64,000 nt of DNA, from NCBI RefSeq assembly GCF_900106595.1, contig NZ_FNNC01000004.1, positions 60,305-124,304 on the forward strand, given 5' to 3'. Source of the stretch: Marinococcus luteus (GTDB lineage: Bacteria; Bacillota; Bacilli; Bacillales; Marinococcaceae). Numbering within the stretch: position 1 is the first letter of the stretch; each line of letters starts with the position of its first letter. The translations under genes were made by a program, and so were the position numbers. The notes beneath the pieces are model-generated. The model made no database searches. It saw nothing but the letters and a program-made list of their open reading frames with translations, and was not told the origin of the DNA. Positions 34,626-44,429 of this stretch are shown here, piece after piece.

Positions 34626-34659
34626 GGGTCCTCAGCCTTCATTGGCCGGGGCCCCTTTT
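34626..34659 (+). terminator. Terminator-like hairpin upstream of the HD gene
   Basis: GGGTCCTCAGCC pairs imperfectly (10 of 12, one G-U) with GGCCGGGGCCCC across a 6-nt loop, followed by TTTTG. It lies 30 bp before the HD-domain start codon, so it could be an attenuator or the end of an unseen short transcript. The rest of 34475-34625 is AT-rich with nothing recognised. Confidence 0.4.
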
Positions 34660-34688
34660 GCAAAATAATCTATAAAGGAGGAGCACCA

Positions 34689-35216
34689 ATGAGCAGAGTG
34701 ACGATGATTGATATTTACAAACACCCTATTACTCAAAAATATGTCCGCCGTTCCGGACTTGCCCATGCCATTCGCGTGGCTGATATAGCATTAGAGCTTG
34801 CCAGAGAACGAAATGTGGATGTTGATTTAGCTGTAAAAGCCGGTTTTCTGCACGACATGGGCCATTACCTTTTTTACAAAAACGGAAAATGGGACTTCGA
34901 AGAATACCGGACGAATGACATTCACGCTATTAAGGGAGCAGAACGGGCGCACAAGCTCTTAATCCGGCTCGGCGAAGAGCCTTCACGGGCAAAGGAAGTC
35001 AGTATGGCTGTTTTACTTCATACCGATTCGTATCTCCCGGCTGCCAATATTCAGCGGACCCCGCTGCAGCAGGTAGTTGCCGATGCAGATGAACTCGATG
35101 AAGAGCCTTCCGGACGTCATCACTACCGGACTATCACTGAAGATGAGGCCTTCACCCGCCTGCATTCCCTTGACGAACGTCTTGAGCAGGCCGTTGCTGA
35201 AGCTATGCATTCGTAA
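34689..35216 (+). CDS. HD domain phosphohydrolase-like protein
   Basis: 175-residue protein with an HD metal-binding domain: His in GLAHAIRVADIALELA, the His-Asp pair in GFLHDMGHYLF, a later HAIKGAERAHKLL and LLHTDSYLP, and Asp in VADADELDEEP. The arrangement is like YqeK-type or other small HD hydrolases acting on nucleotides, but the substrate is unknown. RBS AAAGGAGGAG. Monocistronic, followed by a hairpin shared with the convergent dehydrogenase unit. Confidence 0.85.
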   Translation: MSRVTMIDIYKHPITQKYVRRSGLAHAIRVADIALELARERNVDVDLAVKAGFLHDMGHYLFYKNGKWDFEEYRTNDIHAIKGAERAHKLLIRLGEEPSRAKEVSMAVLLHTDSYLPAANIQRTPLQQVVADADELDEEPSGRHHYRTITEDEAFTRLHSLDERLEQAVAEAMHS

Positions 35217-35224
35217 AACGTAAA

Positions 35225-35254
35225 GAACCCGCCTTCACTTAGGAAGGCAGGTTC
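35225..35254. terminator. Hairpin between converging HD and dehydrogenase genes
   Basis: Stem GAACCCGCCTT/AAGGCAGGTTC with one mismatch; T-rich sequence follows on either side but is not continuous. Confidence 0.65.
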
Positions 35255-35270
35255 CGTGTCTACATATTTT

Positions 35271-36146
35271 TTATTTTTCGTTGTTTTTCACGAAGTAAAA
35301 CAGGCTGCTCATGTCTTTTTTTCCAAACCCTTCACGATCTGCCCCTTCGAATAAAGAAAGAACTTCCTTTCCTGCTTTAGGGCTTACTCCGACACGATCA
35401 CTCATTTCCTTGGCCAGCCCAAGATCCTTTAAAAGCAGTTCCAGAGCAAATCCGGGTTCCTCTTTATTTTCATGAATGAATTCTGTATAGTGCCGGTCGT
35501 AGATTTTGCTCTGCCCCATGCTGTTTGTGATAACGGAGTGAAGCATTTCCAGATCAACTCCTGCTTTTTCCGCCATCGTTAACCCTTCGCTTACCGCTGC
35601 AGTATGCATACCTACCATATACTGATTAATCAACTTCACTTTTGTGCCTTTGCCGATGCTGCCGGCATACGTAATATTTTTTCCCACTGCTTCAAAGATT
35701 GGCCCGGCTTTTTCAAAAGCCTGTTCGCTTCCGCCAACCATGACAGCAAGTGTCCCAGCTTCTGCCCCTGTAGTACCCCCGCTTACCGGAGCGTCCAGAT
35801 AATCTACACCCTTTTGCGCTGCCTCTGCTTCAATTTTTTCATGAAGCTCTGCAGATACGGTACTGAAATCAATTACAAGAAGTCCGGGGGAAGCATTTGT
35901 AATAACGCCGTTTTCACCGAGCATCATTTCTTCTACATGCGCTGGTTTTGGGAGGCAGGTCATAATGATATCCATCTGTCCAACTGCCTCTGCCGGAGTA
36001 ATGCCGGCAGTGCCCCCGGCTTCCTGAAAACGGTCTTCTTTTTCGTTTCCTTTATTGATCCCGTAAACGTCAAACCCTTTATTCAAAATATTCACGGCCA
36101 TCGGCATGCCCATGTTTCCAAGTCCGATGAAAGCAGCTTTTTTCAT
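35271..36146 (-). CDS. NAD(P)-dependent beta-hydroxyacid dehydrogenase (3-hydroxyisobutyrate dehydrogenase family)
   Basis: 291-residue enzyme of the GarR/MmsB family that oxidises a 3-hydroxyacid or reduces a semialdehyde. N-terminal cofactor motif FIGLGNMGMPMA, substrate-binding DAPVSGGTTGAEAGTLAVMVGG, and catalytic Lys in GKGTKVKLINQYM. The exact acid is not evident. Start at MKKAAFIGLG, with AAAGGA upstream; the in-frame extension overlaps the preceding gene. It follows a YciI-like gene by five bases, forming a two-gene operon. Confidence 0.88.
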   Translation of the reverse strand: MKKAAFIGLGNMGMPMAVNILNKGFDVYGINKGNEKEDRFQEAGGTAGITPAEAVGQMDIIMTCLPKPAHVEEMMLGENGVITNASPGLLVIDFSTVSAELHEKIEAEAAQKGVDYLDAPVSGGTTGAEAGTLAVMVGGSEQAFEKAGPIFEAVGKNITYAGSIGKGTKVKLINQYMVGMHTAAVSEGLTMAEKAGVDLEMLHSVITNSMGQSKIYDRHYTEFIHENKEEPGFALELLLKDLGLAKEMSDRVGVSPKAGKEVLSLFEGADREGFGKKDMSSLFYFVKNNEK

Positions 36147-36151
36147 AAGTA

Positions 36152-36433
36152 TTATTTTCCTTTCGTCCAGACATGTGATTTCATATCCCACTCATGCATA
36201 TGGTAGTCCCGGGCGCCAAGCTGTATGTAAGGATCCTGTTCCACAATTTCCCGGACAGCTTCCTCTTCCTCTCCGCGGTACATGATTAAGCCGCCGGCAC
36301 CGTCGACGAAACGTCCATACGCAAGCACATTTCCGTTCAGCTCTTCATCTTCGAGAAATTTCAAGTGCTGCGAGCGAAACTTTTGCGATTTTTCTTCATC
36401 CCTCATTGTGAGTAATACGGCAAATATTTTCAT
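36152..36433 (-). CDS. YciI family protein
   Basis: 93-residue YCII-related alpha-beta barrel protein. Conserved features: MKIFAVLLTMRDEEKSQKFRSQHLKFLE with His23, GRFVDGAGGLIMYRGEEEEAVREIVEQDPYIQLGARDYHMHEWD, where the His-Asp pair and the DP motif are family hallmarks. Relatives act as small dehydrochlorinases or of unknown role. Start ATG 36433 follows AAAGGAGG at ideal distance. First gene of the operon with the hydroxyacid dehydrogenase. Confidence 0.85.
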   Translation of the reverse strand: MKIFAVLLTMRDEEKSQKFRSQHLKFLEDEELNGNVLAYGRFVDGAGGLIMYRGEEEEAVREIVEQDPYIQLGARDYHMHEWDMKSHVWTKGK

Positions 36434-36609
36434 TATAGTCCTCCTTTGAATTCTTTCTATTTTATTATAGTCGTTATTATCCAATATTTACATAGATGAA
36501 GGGGTTTTCACACGGCTTCCTTTTGACCTTGGGGGGAAGTTACGATACACTAACCCTGTTCTAAAGCGTTTTACATCGAAATTTTCGTTTGGGAGAGGGG
36601 ACACCATCG

Positions 36610-37605
36610 TTGGTCTTTTTATTCTTTCTTTTGGCAGCTGTCGTTACAGTCATCGCAGCCACCAAACTGTCTTCGTACTCTGACATCATCAGTGAAAAAT
36701 CCTCTCTTGGCGGTATGATGGTCGGTACCCTTTTGCTGGCCGGAGCCACTTCCCTGCCCGAGGTTACCACCAGTTTAACGGCCGTGTTTTTGGATAACCC
36801 GGACATTGCGGTTGGAAACGTGCTTGGGAGTAACTTATTTAATATTCTTATCATTGCCGTATTCGATATTTTTTATCGGCGCAAGAAGCTGTTCAACCGA
36901 GTGTCCCCAGGTCATACATATACTGCCGGACTGGGAGCCGTGCTTGCTTTTGTCACGGGGGCGGCTTTTCTTCTGCAGCTTTCCTGGAGCATTTTTGGCG
37001 TCGGTGTTGATGCGCTCATCCTTCTGGTGTGCTATGCAGTAGGAATTGTCTGGGCAAACCGCCAGAATGAAGGCGTGATTCCTGACGAAGAAGAACAGGA
37101 CGTGCCAAAGCCTGACCTCTCACTGCGCCAGGCCGGCACGGGGTTTATTATCGCTGCTTTATTTACGCTCGCTGCCGGTACTGTTCTCACTACCACCGGT
37201 GACCGGATCGCTGTCATCACCGGACTTGGCTCGAGTTTTATCGGAAGTTTTTTAATCGCTGCTTCGACCTCCCTCCCCGAAGCCGTTTCTGTTTATGTGG
37301 CGATGAAGCTGAAAAACTACAATCTGGCCCTGGGGTCTATTTTGGGCAGCAACCTCTTCAATTTGACTCTGCTTGCCCTGAGCGATATTTTCTATAGAGG
37401 CGAACCAATTATTTCCGCAGCAAGCCGGACAAATCTGGTGACTTCGCTCGGCATTACGCTGCTCGCAGTCATAGTGTTTTACGCTGTCCTCCGGGGCAAC
37501 AAAGGTAGAAGGCCGGCCTTTTACCTTTGGCCCGCCATCACTCTTGTCATCGTTTATTTTATTGCTTCATATTTAACTTTTATTGGTCTCGGGTCAGAGT
37601 GGTGA
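36610..37605 (+). CDS. Sodium/calcium exchanger (CaCA) family protein
   Basis: About 331 residues with ten or so transmembrane segments. Both alpha repeats are evident: GTLLLAGATSLPEVTTSL with GNVLGSNLFNI, and GSFLIAASTSLPEAVSVY with GSILGSNLFNL, where the Glu residues bind the cation. An acidic loop (PDEEEQDVPKP) separates the halves. It likely exchanges Ca2+ or another cation for Na+ or H+. The start is uncertain: TTG at 36610 has GAGAGGGG about ten bases upstream, while another TTG at 36589 has no RBS. Confidence 0.87.
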   Translation: MVFLFFLLAAVVTVIAATKLSSYSDIISEKSSLGGMMVGTLLLAGATSLPEVTTSLTAVFLDNPDIAVGNVLGSNLFNILIIAVFDIFYRRKKLFNRVSPGHTYTAGLGAVLAFVTGAAFLLQLSWSIFGVGVDALILLVCYAVGIVWANRQNEGVIPDEEEQDVPKPDLSLRQAGTGFIIAALFTLAAGTVLTTTGDRIAVITGLGSSFIGSFLIAASTSLPEAVSVYVAMKLKNYNLALGSILGSNLFNLTLLALSDIFYRGEPIISAASRTNLVTSLGITLLAVIVFYAVLRGNKGRRPAFYLWPAITLVIVYFIASYLTFIGLGSEW

Positions 37606-37612
37606 TGAAGCT

Positions 37613-38808
<1,196 letters not shown>

Positions 38809-38809
38809 G

Positions 38810-38835
38810 AGCTCCCAAGTCGGGAGCTTTTATTT
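38810..38835 (+). terminator. Terminator of trpS
   Basis: Stem AGCTCCC/GGGAGCT with 5-nt loop then TTTATTTTTTTC. Confidence 0.85.
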
Positions 38836-38891
38836 TTTTCTTCCCGGGTATTAGTATAGGGAAAACACATATCGGACATGGAGGGTCGCAA

Positions 38892-39170
38892 GTGACTGTA
38901 CGAGAAGAAAAGCAAAAACAGCTGCGTGAACTGCTGAAAGAGTCCGAACAGCTGCAGCATTCAATCAATCAGCTTGCCCGGGAGCTTGCGAACGAAACCC
39001 GGGTACTGCAGGTGCACTTATACAAAGAACAGAAAGACCAGCTTGAAGATATCACCCGGTATTTTGACGAAGTGAATATGGAGGCCGACCAGACGCGCCC
39101 CGAAGCCATTCTCACTATGGCTCTCAATCACTTCCACAGCCATTTGATGCATGTGAAAAATAACGACTAA
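38892..39170 (+). CDS. Small coiled-coil protein, 92 residues
   Basis: Unrecognised 92-residue charged protein. Residues 5-60 are strongly predicted to be helical coiled coil (EKQKQLRELLKESEQLQHSINQLARELANE), with a less regular C-terminus ending HSHLMHVKNND. Start is GTG with GGAGGG upstream. The next gene (DHH-CBS-nucleotidyltransferase) begins 13 bp after its stop, so the two are co-transcribed; a role with that protein is possible but unknown. Confidence 0.75.
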   Translation: MTVREEKQKQLRELLKESEQLQHSINQLARELANETRVLQVHLYKEQKDQLEDITRYFDEVNMEADQTRPEAILTMALNHFHSHLMHVKNND

Positions 39171-39183
39171 GGAGACAGCCGCC

Positions 39184-41739
39184 ATGGATGTAATTTTAAC
39201 CCACCGCCATATGGACTTTGACGCCCTCGCTTCTGCTGTAGCTGCTTCCAGACTTTATCCGGAAGCCCGCCTCGTTCTGCAGGATGACCAGTCCGAGGAA
39301 GTCAACGAGTATCTCGCCCTTTTCAAGGATGAATTCCCGTTTGTTTCTTCCCGGCATATCGATTGGGACGATCTGCATACGGTGATTTTAACCGATGTCT
39401 CCGAGCCGGAGCGGGCCAGGGACGGCCTCACCTTTTCCTCGGCTCCATACTGGATCATTTATGATCACCATACAAATAAAGAAGCACCTGATTCAACGGA
39501 AGCGGCCATTGATGCCCGAATTGAACCCACTGGCGCTGCCGTCACTATTCTCATTGAAGAATTGATGCAGCGCCAGCTTTCTCTTACTTCGGTCGAAGCT
39601 ACCCTTTTTGCTCTCGGGCTGTATACCGATACCGGATCGCTCGTCTATCCGAGTACAACGCTTAGAGATCTGCAGGCGGCTGTATTTTTAATGGAGCAGG
39701 GCATGAATTTAGATACTGTCGGCCAATATATGGAGGAGTCGCTTTCTCCGGATCAGCAGTATGCTCTACGGGCCTATCTCGGAGCAGCAGAGGTGATTGA
39801 GCGTGAAGGGCTTCAGCTGTTGATTACAAAATTCGATTCAGGCGACAAGCATATCGGCGGCTTGAACACTGTTACCTCCAATTTAATAGAAACGACCGGC
39901 GCTAGCGCTGTCATTACTTTGACCAGGGCCCAGGGGAAAATATTTGTTATCGGGCGCTCGGCTACCGACCGCATTCACCTCCCGGACATTTTAGCCCCAT
40001 TCGGAGGCGGCGGCCATTCCCGTGCCGGTTCGGCCACTATCAAGGATCAGCTGCTCGACGATGTTTACGACCAGATCAAATCACAGCTTCAGTCGGCAGT
40101 CGGCCGCTCCATTACGGCAGAAGAGCTGATGAGCCGGCCTGTAAAAACACTGAAGCCTGAAACGACGATCAGGGAAGCAGAAGAAATGGTGCTCCGTTAT
40201 GGACACAGCGGCTTTCCGGTAGTAAACGATCAATACGAATTAGTCGGCATTATTTCCCGCCGTGATATTGATAAAGCCATGCACCACCAGCTTGGGCATG
40301 CTCCTGTCAAAGGCTACATGAGCTCCAATCTTCATACCGCCTCCCCCTATCACCGGTTTGAAGAACTGCAGCAGCAGATGGTCCACCATAACGTTGGCCG
40401 ACTTCCCATTATTGATCACCGCGGGGCATTAATTGGTCTCGTCTCGCGCAGTGATATCATTGCCCGGCTGCGTGAAGATTCCACTGCTTCCGAAACCGTC
40501 AATATGGAGGAAAACATGCGCATGACGCTGCCGGACTCTATCCAACAGTGGCTTCAGGCCGTCGGAGAGGAAGGTGCCCGGCAGCATCTGCGCACATATC
40601 TGATCGGCGGAGTCGTTCGCGATATTATTTTGCAAAAGGGAAATGAAGATATCGATATTGCCGTTGAAGGTGACGGCATAGCCTTTGCCTCGGACATTGC
40701 TTCCAAATGGAACGGAGAACTTCACAAGCACGAAGCTTTTGGCACTGCTACGATTATCTGGCCGGACGGGTTAAAAATGGACATCGCAAGCTCCCGAACT
40801 GAATTTTATGAAAAACCCGGTTCCCTGCCGGACGTGGAGAGTTCCACCTTGAAAGAAGACCTGTTCCGGAGGGATTTTACGATCAATGCCATGGCTCTTG
40901 CTCTTCATCCCGAAGAGTTTGGAGATCTCATCGACCACTTTTCAGGACTCGATGATTTAAAACGGGGAGCCATTCGGGTACTTCACAATTTAAGCTTTGT
41001 CGAAGACCCGACCCGTATTCTCCGTGCCGTCCGCTTTGAACACCGTTTTGGGTTTGCGATGGACCATGAAACAGAAGCGTTTATTGCGCAGGCGGTTAAT
41101 GCCATTCATGCGCTGTCTACAGATAGAATACTCGCTGAATTCCAGCGCCTGACCGCTGAAATGCCTCCCGGTCAGTTGTTTTATCGTCTCCAGAAGCTTG
41201 ACGTTTTATCTGCATTTCTCCCTGGTGCTGTATGGGACGACTCGGCCGAACGGATGCTTCCGTATATTACCAGTCTCCAATCATCTTTGTTTATGACTCT
41301 GCTGCCGTTATTTCTGCAGGAAAGCGGCAGGGTGCTTTCTGCCGAGCGGGTGGCCGTCCGGAAACAGGATAAACAGCTTGTCCGGCACGTGCATCACCTG
41401 CTTGATGAAAGCTGGGACGCCTCCATCGAAAAACCCGGTGATTTTCACCACACTGCTGCCCGCGTATCCCCTCTCTCTATTGAAATTGCTGCTTACTGCC
41501 TTGAATACAGCGCCGGACAGCCGGAAAAAGCGGCTCTGCTCAGACAATACCAGGACAAGTGGCAGGACCTGCCACCGTGGGTTTCCGGTGCTGAACTTCA
41601 ACGTCTCGGCCTCCGTCCCGGACCGCTTTATAAATTCATTATCAGTGAAACCGAAAAAGGCATTATCAACGAAGAAATTACTTCCTCCCGAGAAGCACTG
41701 GATTACGCTGAATCCCTTATTCACAGCTATCAGTCCTAA
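39184..41739 (+). CDS. DHH-CBS-tRNA nucleotidyltransferase fusion protein
   Basis: 851-residue multidomain protein. Residues 1-300 are a DHH/DHHA1 phosphoesterase (THRHMDFDALASA, IYDHHTN, FGGGGHSRAGSATIK). Two CBS domains follow (about 315-440, MSRPVKTLKPETTIREAEE; YMSSNLHTASPYHRFEEL). From about 460 comes a class II nucleotidyltransferase: IGGVVRDIILQKGNEDIDIAVEG with the DxD site, RRDFTINAMAL, EDPTRILRAVRFEHRFG. Proteins of this build are A-adding tRNA nucleotidyltransferases in some bacteria where CC- and A-addition are split. The DHH part may remove RNA or nucleotide. RBS GGAGACAG. Second gene of its operon. Confidence 0.87.
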   Translation: MDVILTHRHMDFDALASAVAASRLYPEARLVLQDDQSEEVNEYLALFKDEFPFVSSRHIDWDDLHTVILTDVSEPERARDGLTFSSAPYWIIYDHHTNKEAPDSTEAAIDARIEPTGAAVTILIEELMQRQLSLTSVEATLFALGLYTDTGSLVYPSTTLRDLQAAVFLMEQGMNLDTVGQYMEESLSPDQQYALRAYLGAAEVIEREGLQLLITKFDSGDKHIGGLNTVTSNLIETTGASAVITLTRAQGKIFVIGRSATDRIHLPDILAPFGGGGHSRAGSATIKDQLLDDVYDQIKSQLQSAVGRSITAEELMSRPVKTLKPETTIREAEEMVLRYGHSGFPVVNDQYELVGIISRRDIDKAMHHQLGHAPVKGYMSSNLHTASPYHRFEELQQQMVHHNVGRLPIIDHRGALIGLVSRSDIIARLREDSTASETVNMEENMRMTLPDSIQQWLQAVGEEGARQHLRTYLIGGVVRDIILQKGNEDIDIAVEGDGIAFASDIASKWNGELHKHEAFGTATIIWPDGLKMDIASSRTEFYEKPGSLPDVESSTLKEDLFRRDFTINAMALALHPEEFGDLIDHFSGLDDLKRGAIRVLHNLSFVEDPTRILRAVRFEHRFGFAMDHETEAFIAQAVNAIHALSTDRILAEFQRLTAEMPPGQLFYRLQKLDVLSAFLPGAVWDDSAERMLPYITSLQSSLFMTLLPLFLQESGRVLSAERVAVRKQDKQLVRHVHHLLDESWDASIEKPGDFHHTAARVSPLSIEIAAYCLEYSAGQPEKAALLRQYQDKWQDLPPWVSGAELQRLGLRPGPLYKFIISETEKGIINEEITSSREALDYAESLIHSYQS

Positions 41740-41743
41740 ATGT

Positions 41744-41777
41744 AAAAAAGCCTGGGCGCATAGGCCCAGACTTTTTT
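41744..41777. terminator. Bidirectional terminator between the fusion gene and fabF
   Basis: AAAAAAG-CCTGGGC stem with complementary arm, 5-nt loop, A/T runs on both sides. Confidence 0.88.
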
Positions 41778-43020
41778 ATGCCTGCCATTTTTTAAATGCC
41801 AGGGTAGCATTATGTCCGCCGAATCCAAAAGTATTGCTTAAAACGGCCTGGATATCACCTTTCCGGGCTTCGTTTGGCACGTAATCGAGATCACATTCAG
41901 GATCCGGTTCGTGCAGGTTAATAGTCGGCGGCACTACATTGTCTTTTAAAGAAAGAATACTGAATATAGCCTCAATACCACCGGTCGCTCCAAGCAGATG
42001 ACCGGTCATCGATTTTGTTGAGCTCATCCATACATTGTCCGCATGGTCCTGAAATACCTTTCGTACAGCTGTCGTTTCAAATTTATCATTGTACTGCGTA
42101 CTGGTGCCGTGGGCGTTAATGTACTGAATGTCTTCTGCTGTAAGTCCCGCATCGTCCATAGCCATCTGCATGGAGCGCTGGGCACCTTCACCGTCCGGCG
42201 CCGGCGCTGTCAGATGATACGCATCTCCAGTAGATCCGTAGCCGACGATTTCAGCATAAATTTCTGCGCCTCTCGCTTCGGCGGATTCCAGGCTTTCAAG
42301 CATCAGTATGCCCGCTCCTTCACCCATTACAAATCCGTCCCGGTTTTTATCAAACGGACGGGACGCCGTATTTGGGTCTTCATTCATCGTAATCGCCTTG
42401 GCCGAACTAAAGCCTGCAATCGCCATTTTTGTAATTGGAGCTTCTGTGCCGCCCGTAATCATGGCATCGGCATCGCCACGCTGAATCACTTTATACGCGT
42501 CTCCAATCGAGTTGGAGCCTGTGGCACAGGCCGTAACCGTACAGGAATTCACTCCTTTGGCACCTGTATAAATGGACACTTGGCCGGAAGCCATATCCGG
42601 GATCATCATCGGTACAAAGAACGGGCTGACGCGTTTATAGCCGCGCTCCATAAAGTTCTGAAACTGGGTCTCGTATGTTTCCATGCCGCCAATGCCGGAG
42701 CCTATCCAAACACCGGTCCGTGCTGCATTTTCTTCAGTAATTGTATAGCCCGCATCCTCAAGCGCCTGCATGGAAGCTACAATAGCAAACTGAGTGAAGC
42801 GGTCCATTTTCCGCAGCTCTTTCTTTTCCAAATAGGCCGACGGATCGAAGTCCGTTACTTCTCCCCCGATTTTCATCGGAAGCTCGGAGACGTCCACCCT
42901 TTCGATAGCACTGATGCCGGAGACTCCATCAACAGCATTTTTCCACGAAGATTCCACTGTCTGGCCCAGTGGGTTGACTGTTCCCATTCCTGTTACAACC
43001 ACTCGCCTGTTTTCATTCAT
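41776..43020 (-). CDS. fabF: 3-oxoacyl-[acyl-carrier-protein] synthase II
   Basis: 414-residue condensing enzyme of fatty acid elongation. Catalytic Cys165 in [10 protein letters not shown], His in [11 protein letters not shown] and His in [14 protein letters not shown]-terminal [26 protein letters not shown]. In B. subtilis it is preceded by fabHA, which is absent at this position. A weak promoter-like pair (TAGACA, TATAAA, 15-bp gap) lies near 43121-43150 on the minus strand. Confidence 0.95.
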   Translation of the reverse strand: MNENRRVVVTGMGTVNPLGQTVESSWKNAVDGVSGISAIERVDVSELPMKIGGEVTDFDPSAYLEKKELRKMDRFTQFAIVASMQALEDAGYTITEENAARTGVWIGSGIGGMETYETQFQNFMERGYKRVSPFFVPMMIPDMASGQVSIYTGAKGVNSCTVTACATGSNSIGDAYKVIQRGDADAMITGGTEAPITKMAIAGFSSAKAITMNEDPNTASRPFDKNRDGFVMGEGAGILMLESLESAEARGAEIYAEIVGYGSTGDAYHLTAPAPDGEGAQRSMQMAMDDAGLTAEDIQYINAHGTSTQYNDKFETTAVRKVFQDHADNVWMSSTKSMTGHLLGATGGIEAIFSILSLKDNVVPPTINLHEPDPECDLDYVPNEARKGDIQAVLSNTFGFGGHNATLAFKKWQA

Positions 43021-43173
43021 GCTACTCTCTCCTTTGTTATCTTCCGCATTTTCATGTATATACTCCCTGCCTATGTACGAACCAGGCTGGATGTTTTCAT
43101 TAGTCTGGGAATAATTTTATACGAGTCACGCACGGTTGTCTACTTTCTGCACGCCGTTTTATTCATATAATCT

Positions 43174-43347
43174 TTATTCCTTTACGAACGAACGGTGGTA
43201 TGTCCATTCGGCGATCAGCGCTCCCGTGATAGCTGTAAGAATGGCCGTCGTCTGGCTTCCCTGAAAAAAATAAACGATGCCTAAATATACAGCAATCAAT
43301 ACGCAAATAAAAATAATCACTCCTGTTGCAGCACGTTTCACTGTCAT
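43174..43347 (-). CDS. Small membrane protein, 57 residues
   Basis: A 57-residue open frame from ATG 43345-43347 to TAA 43174-43176, with GGGAGGGATGAC directly upstream. It has two hydrophobic segments (TGVIIFICVLIAVYLGIVYFF and TTAILTAITGALIAEW) and a basic tail HRSFVKE. It sits between argF and fabF in the slot where B. subtilis has small genes such as yjzD; I do not claim homology. Transcribed toward fabF, about 150 bp away. Confidence 0.62.
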   Translation of the reverse strand: MTVKRAATGVIIFICVLIAVYLGIVYFFQGSQTTAILTAITGALIAEWTYHRSFVKE

Positions 43348-43439
43348 GTCATCCCTCCCGCTGCTTACCGGCTTCCCGGCAATTATACAAGCAGAAACAC
43401 GCTAATCCAAGTGATTATCCTCCTTTCTTCACATAAAAG

Positions 43440-43468
43440 AAACCGTTCCTAATATACAGGAACGGTTT
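43440..43468 (-). terminator. Terminator of the arginine operon
   Basis: 11-bp perfect stem AAACCGTTCCT and complement after argF, followed on the minus strand by TCTTTTATG. Confidence 0.85.
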
Positions 43469-43475
43469 CCCCGGT

Positions 43476-44426
43476 TTAGCTGATGACCGAAGCAAGTATT
43501 GCTTTTTGCACGTGCAGCCTGTTTTCCGCTTCATCATAAACAGCTGAATGAGAACCATCAATGACCGAAGCCGCTACCTCTTCTTCCCGGTGGGCCGGAA
43601 GGCAGTGCAAAAAGATATAGTCTTCCGCAGCTTTTGCCGTAAGCTCTTCAGAAATCATAAAGCCTTTAAAAGCTGCAAGGCGTTTCGCCTGCTCCTCTTC
43701 ATAGCCCATACTCGTCCATACATCCGTATAAATAACGTCCGCTCCTTTTGCCGCTTCCTCAGGGTCTCTCGTGCGGGAAACAGATGCTCCCGACTGCTCC
43801 GCTGCCTGCTCAATCTGCTTCCAGACTCCGGGATCCGGGCCATACCCTTCCGGTGCTGCGAGCACCGCATCCATTCCCATTTTCACGCTTGCTATTATCC
43901 AGGAATGAGCGACATTGTTTCCATCTCCGATAAAGACACTTTTTAAGCCCTCGAAGCTCCCCTTCCGCTCCTGCACAGTCAGCAAATCGGCAAGTGCCTG
44001 GCATGGATGATACAGATCAGTAAGGGCGTTAATAACCGGTACATCCGCATGCTCCGCGAGTGCTTCGACTTTCCCGTGATCGTTTGTCCGGATCATCAAC
44101 GCGTCAACGTACCTCGAAAGCACTTTAGCTGTGTCTTTGATCGGCTCCCCGCGGCCGATCTGCATGTCGCGGGGGCTCAGAAACAAAGAATGACCTCCCA
44201 TCTGAGTCATAGCCACCTCAAAGGACACGCGGGTTCTCGTCGACGCATTTTCAAAAATCATTCCAAGGGAGCGATGCGCCAGATAGGTATAATATGCGGC
44301 AGGATTTTTCTTCATGTCTGCTGCCAGCTCAAGCAGCTGTCTGATTTCCTCCGCGGAAAAATCAAGCAGTGTCAGAACGCTCTGCTGCTGCAGGGGGGAG
44401 GCGGAATTGTTCATATTTGTTGCCAT
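43476..44426 (-). CDS. argF: Ornithine carbamoyltransferase
   Basis: 316-residue enzyme making citrulline from ornithine and carbamoyl phosphate. Carbamoyl-phosphate site STRTR in NASTRTRVSFE, HPCQ in YHPCQALADLL, and ornithine site HCLPAHR are all present, with DVWTSMGYE. It follows carB by three bases and is the last gene of argCJBD-carAB-argF. RBS AAAAAGGAG. Confidence 0.96.
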   Translation of the reverse strand: MATNMNNSASPLQQQSVLTLLDFSAEEIRQLLELAADMKKNPAAYYTYLAHRSLGMIFENASTRTRVSFEVAMTQMGGHSLFLSPRDMQIGRGEPIKDTAKVLSRYVDALMIRTNDHGKVEALAEHADVPVINALTDLYHPCQALADLLTVQERKGSFEGLKSVFIGDGNNVAHSWIIASVKMGMDAVLAAPEGYGPDPGVWKQIEQAAEQSGASVSRTRDPEEAAKGADVIYTDVWTSMGYEEEQAKRLAAFKGFMISEELTAKAAEDYIFLHCLPAHREEEVAASVIDGSHSAVYDEAENRLHVQKAILASVIS

Positions 44427-44429
44427 TTT

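Noticed and set aside
42043..43170. Long open frame (375 codons) on the plus strand opposite fabF
   Set aside because: It is antisense to a clear FabF gene, the translation has no recognisable domain and there is no RBS.
43021..43170. FapR operator upstream of fabF
   Set aside because: I could not find the TTAGTACCT-type palindrome expected for FapR.
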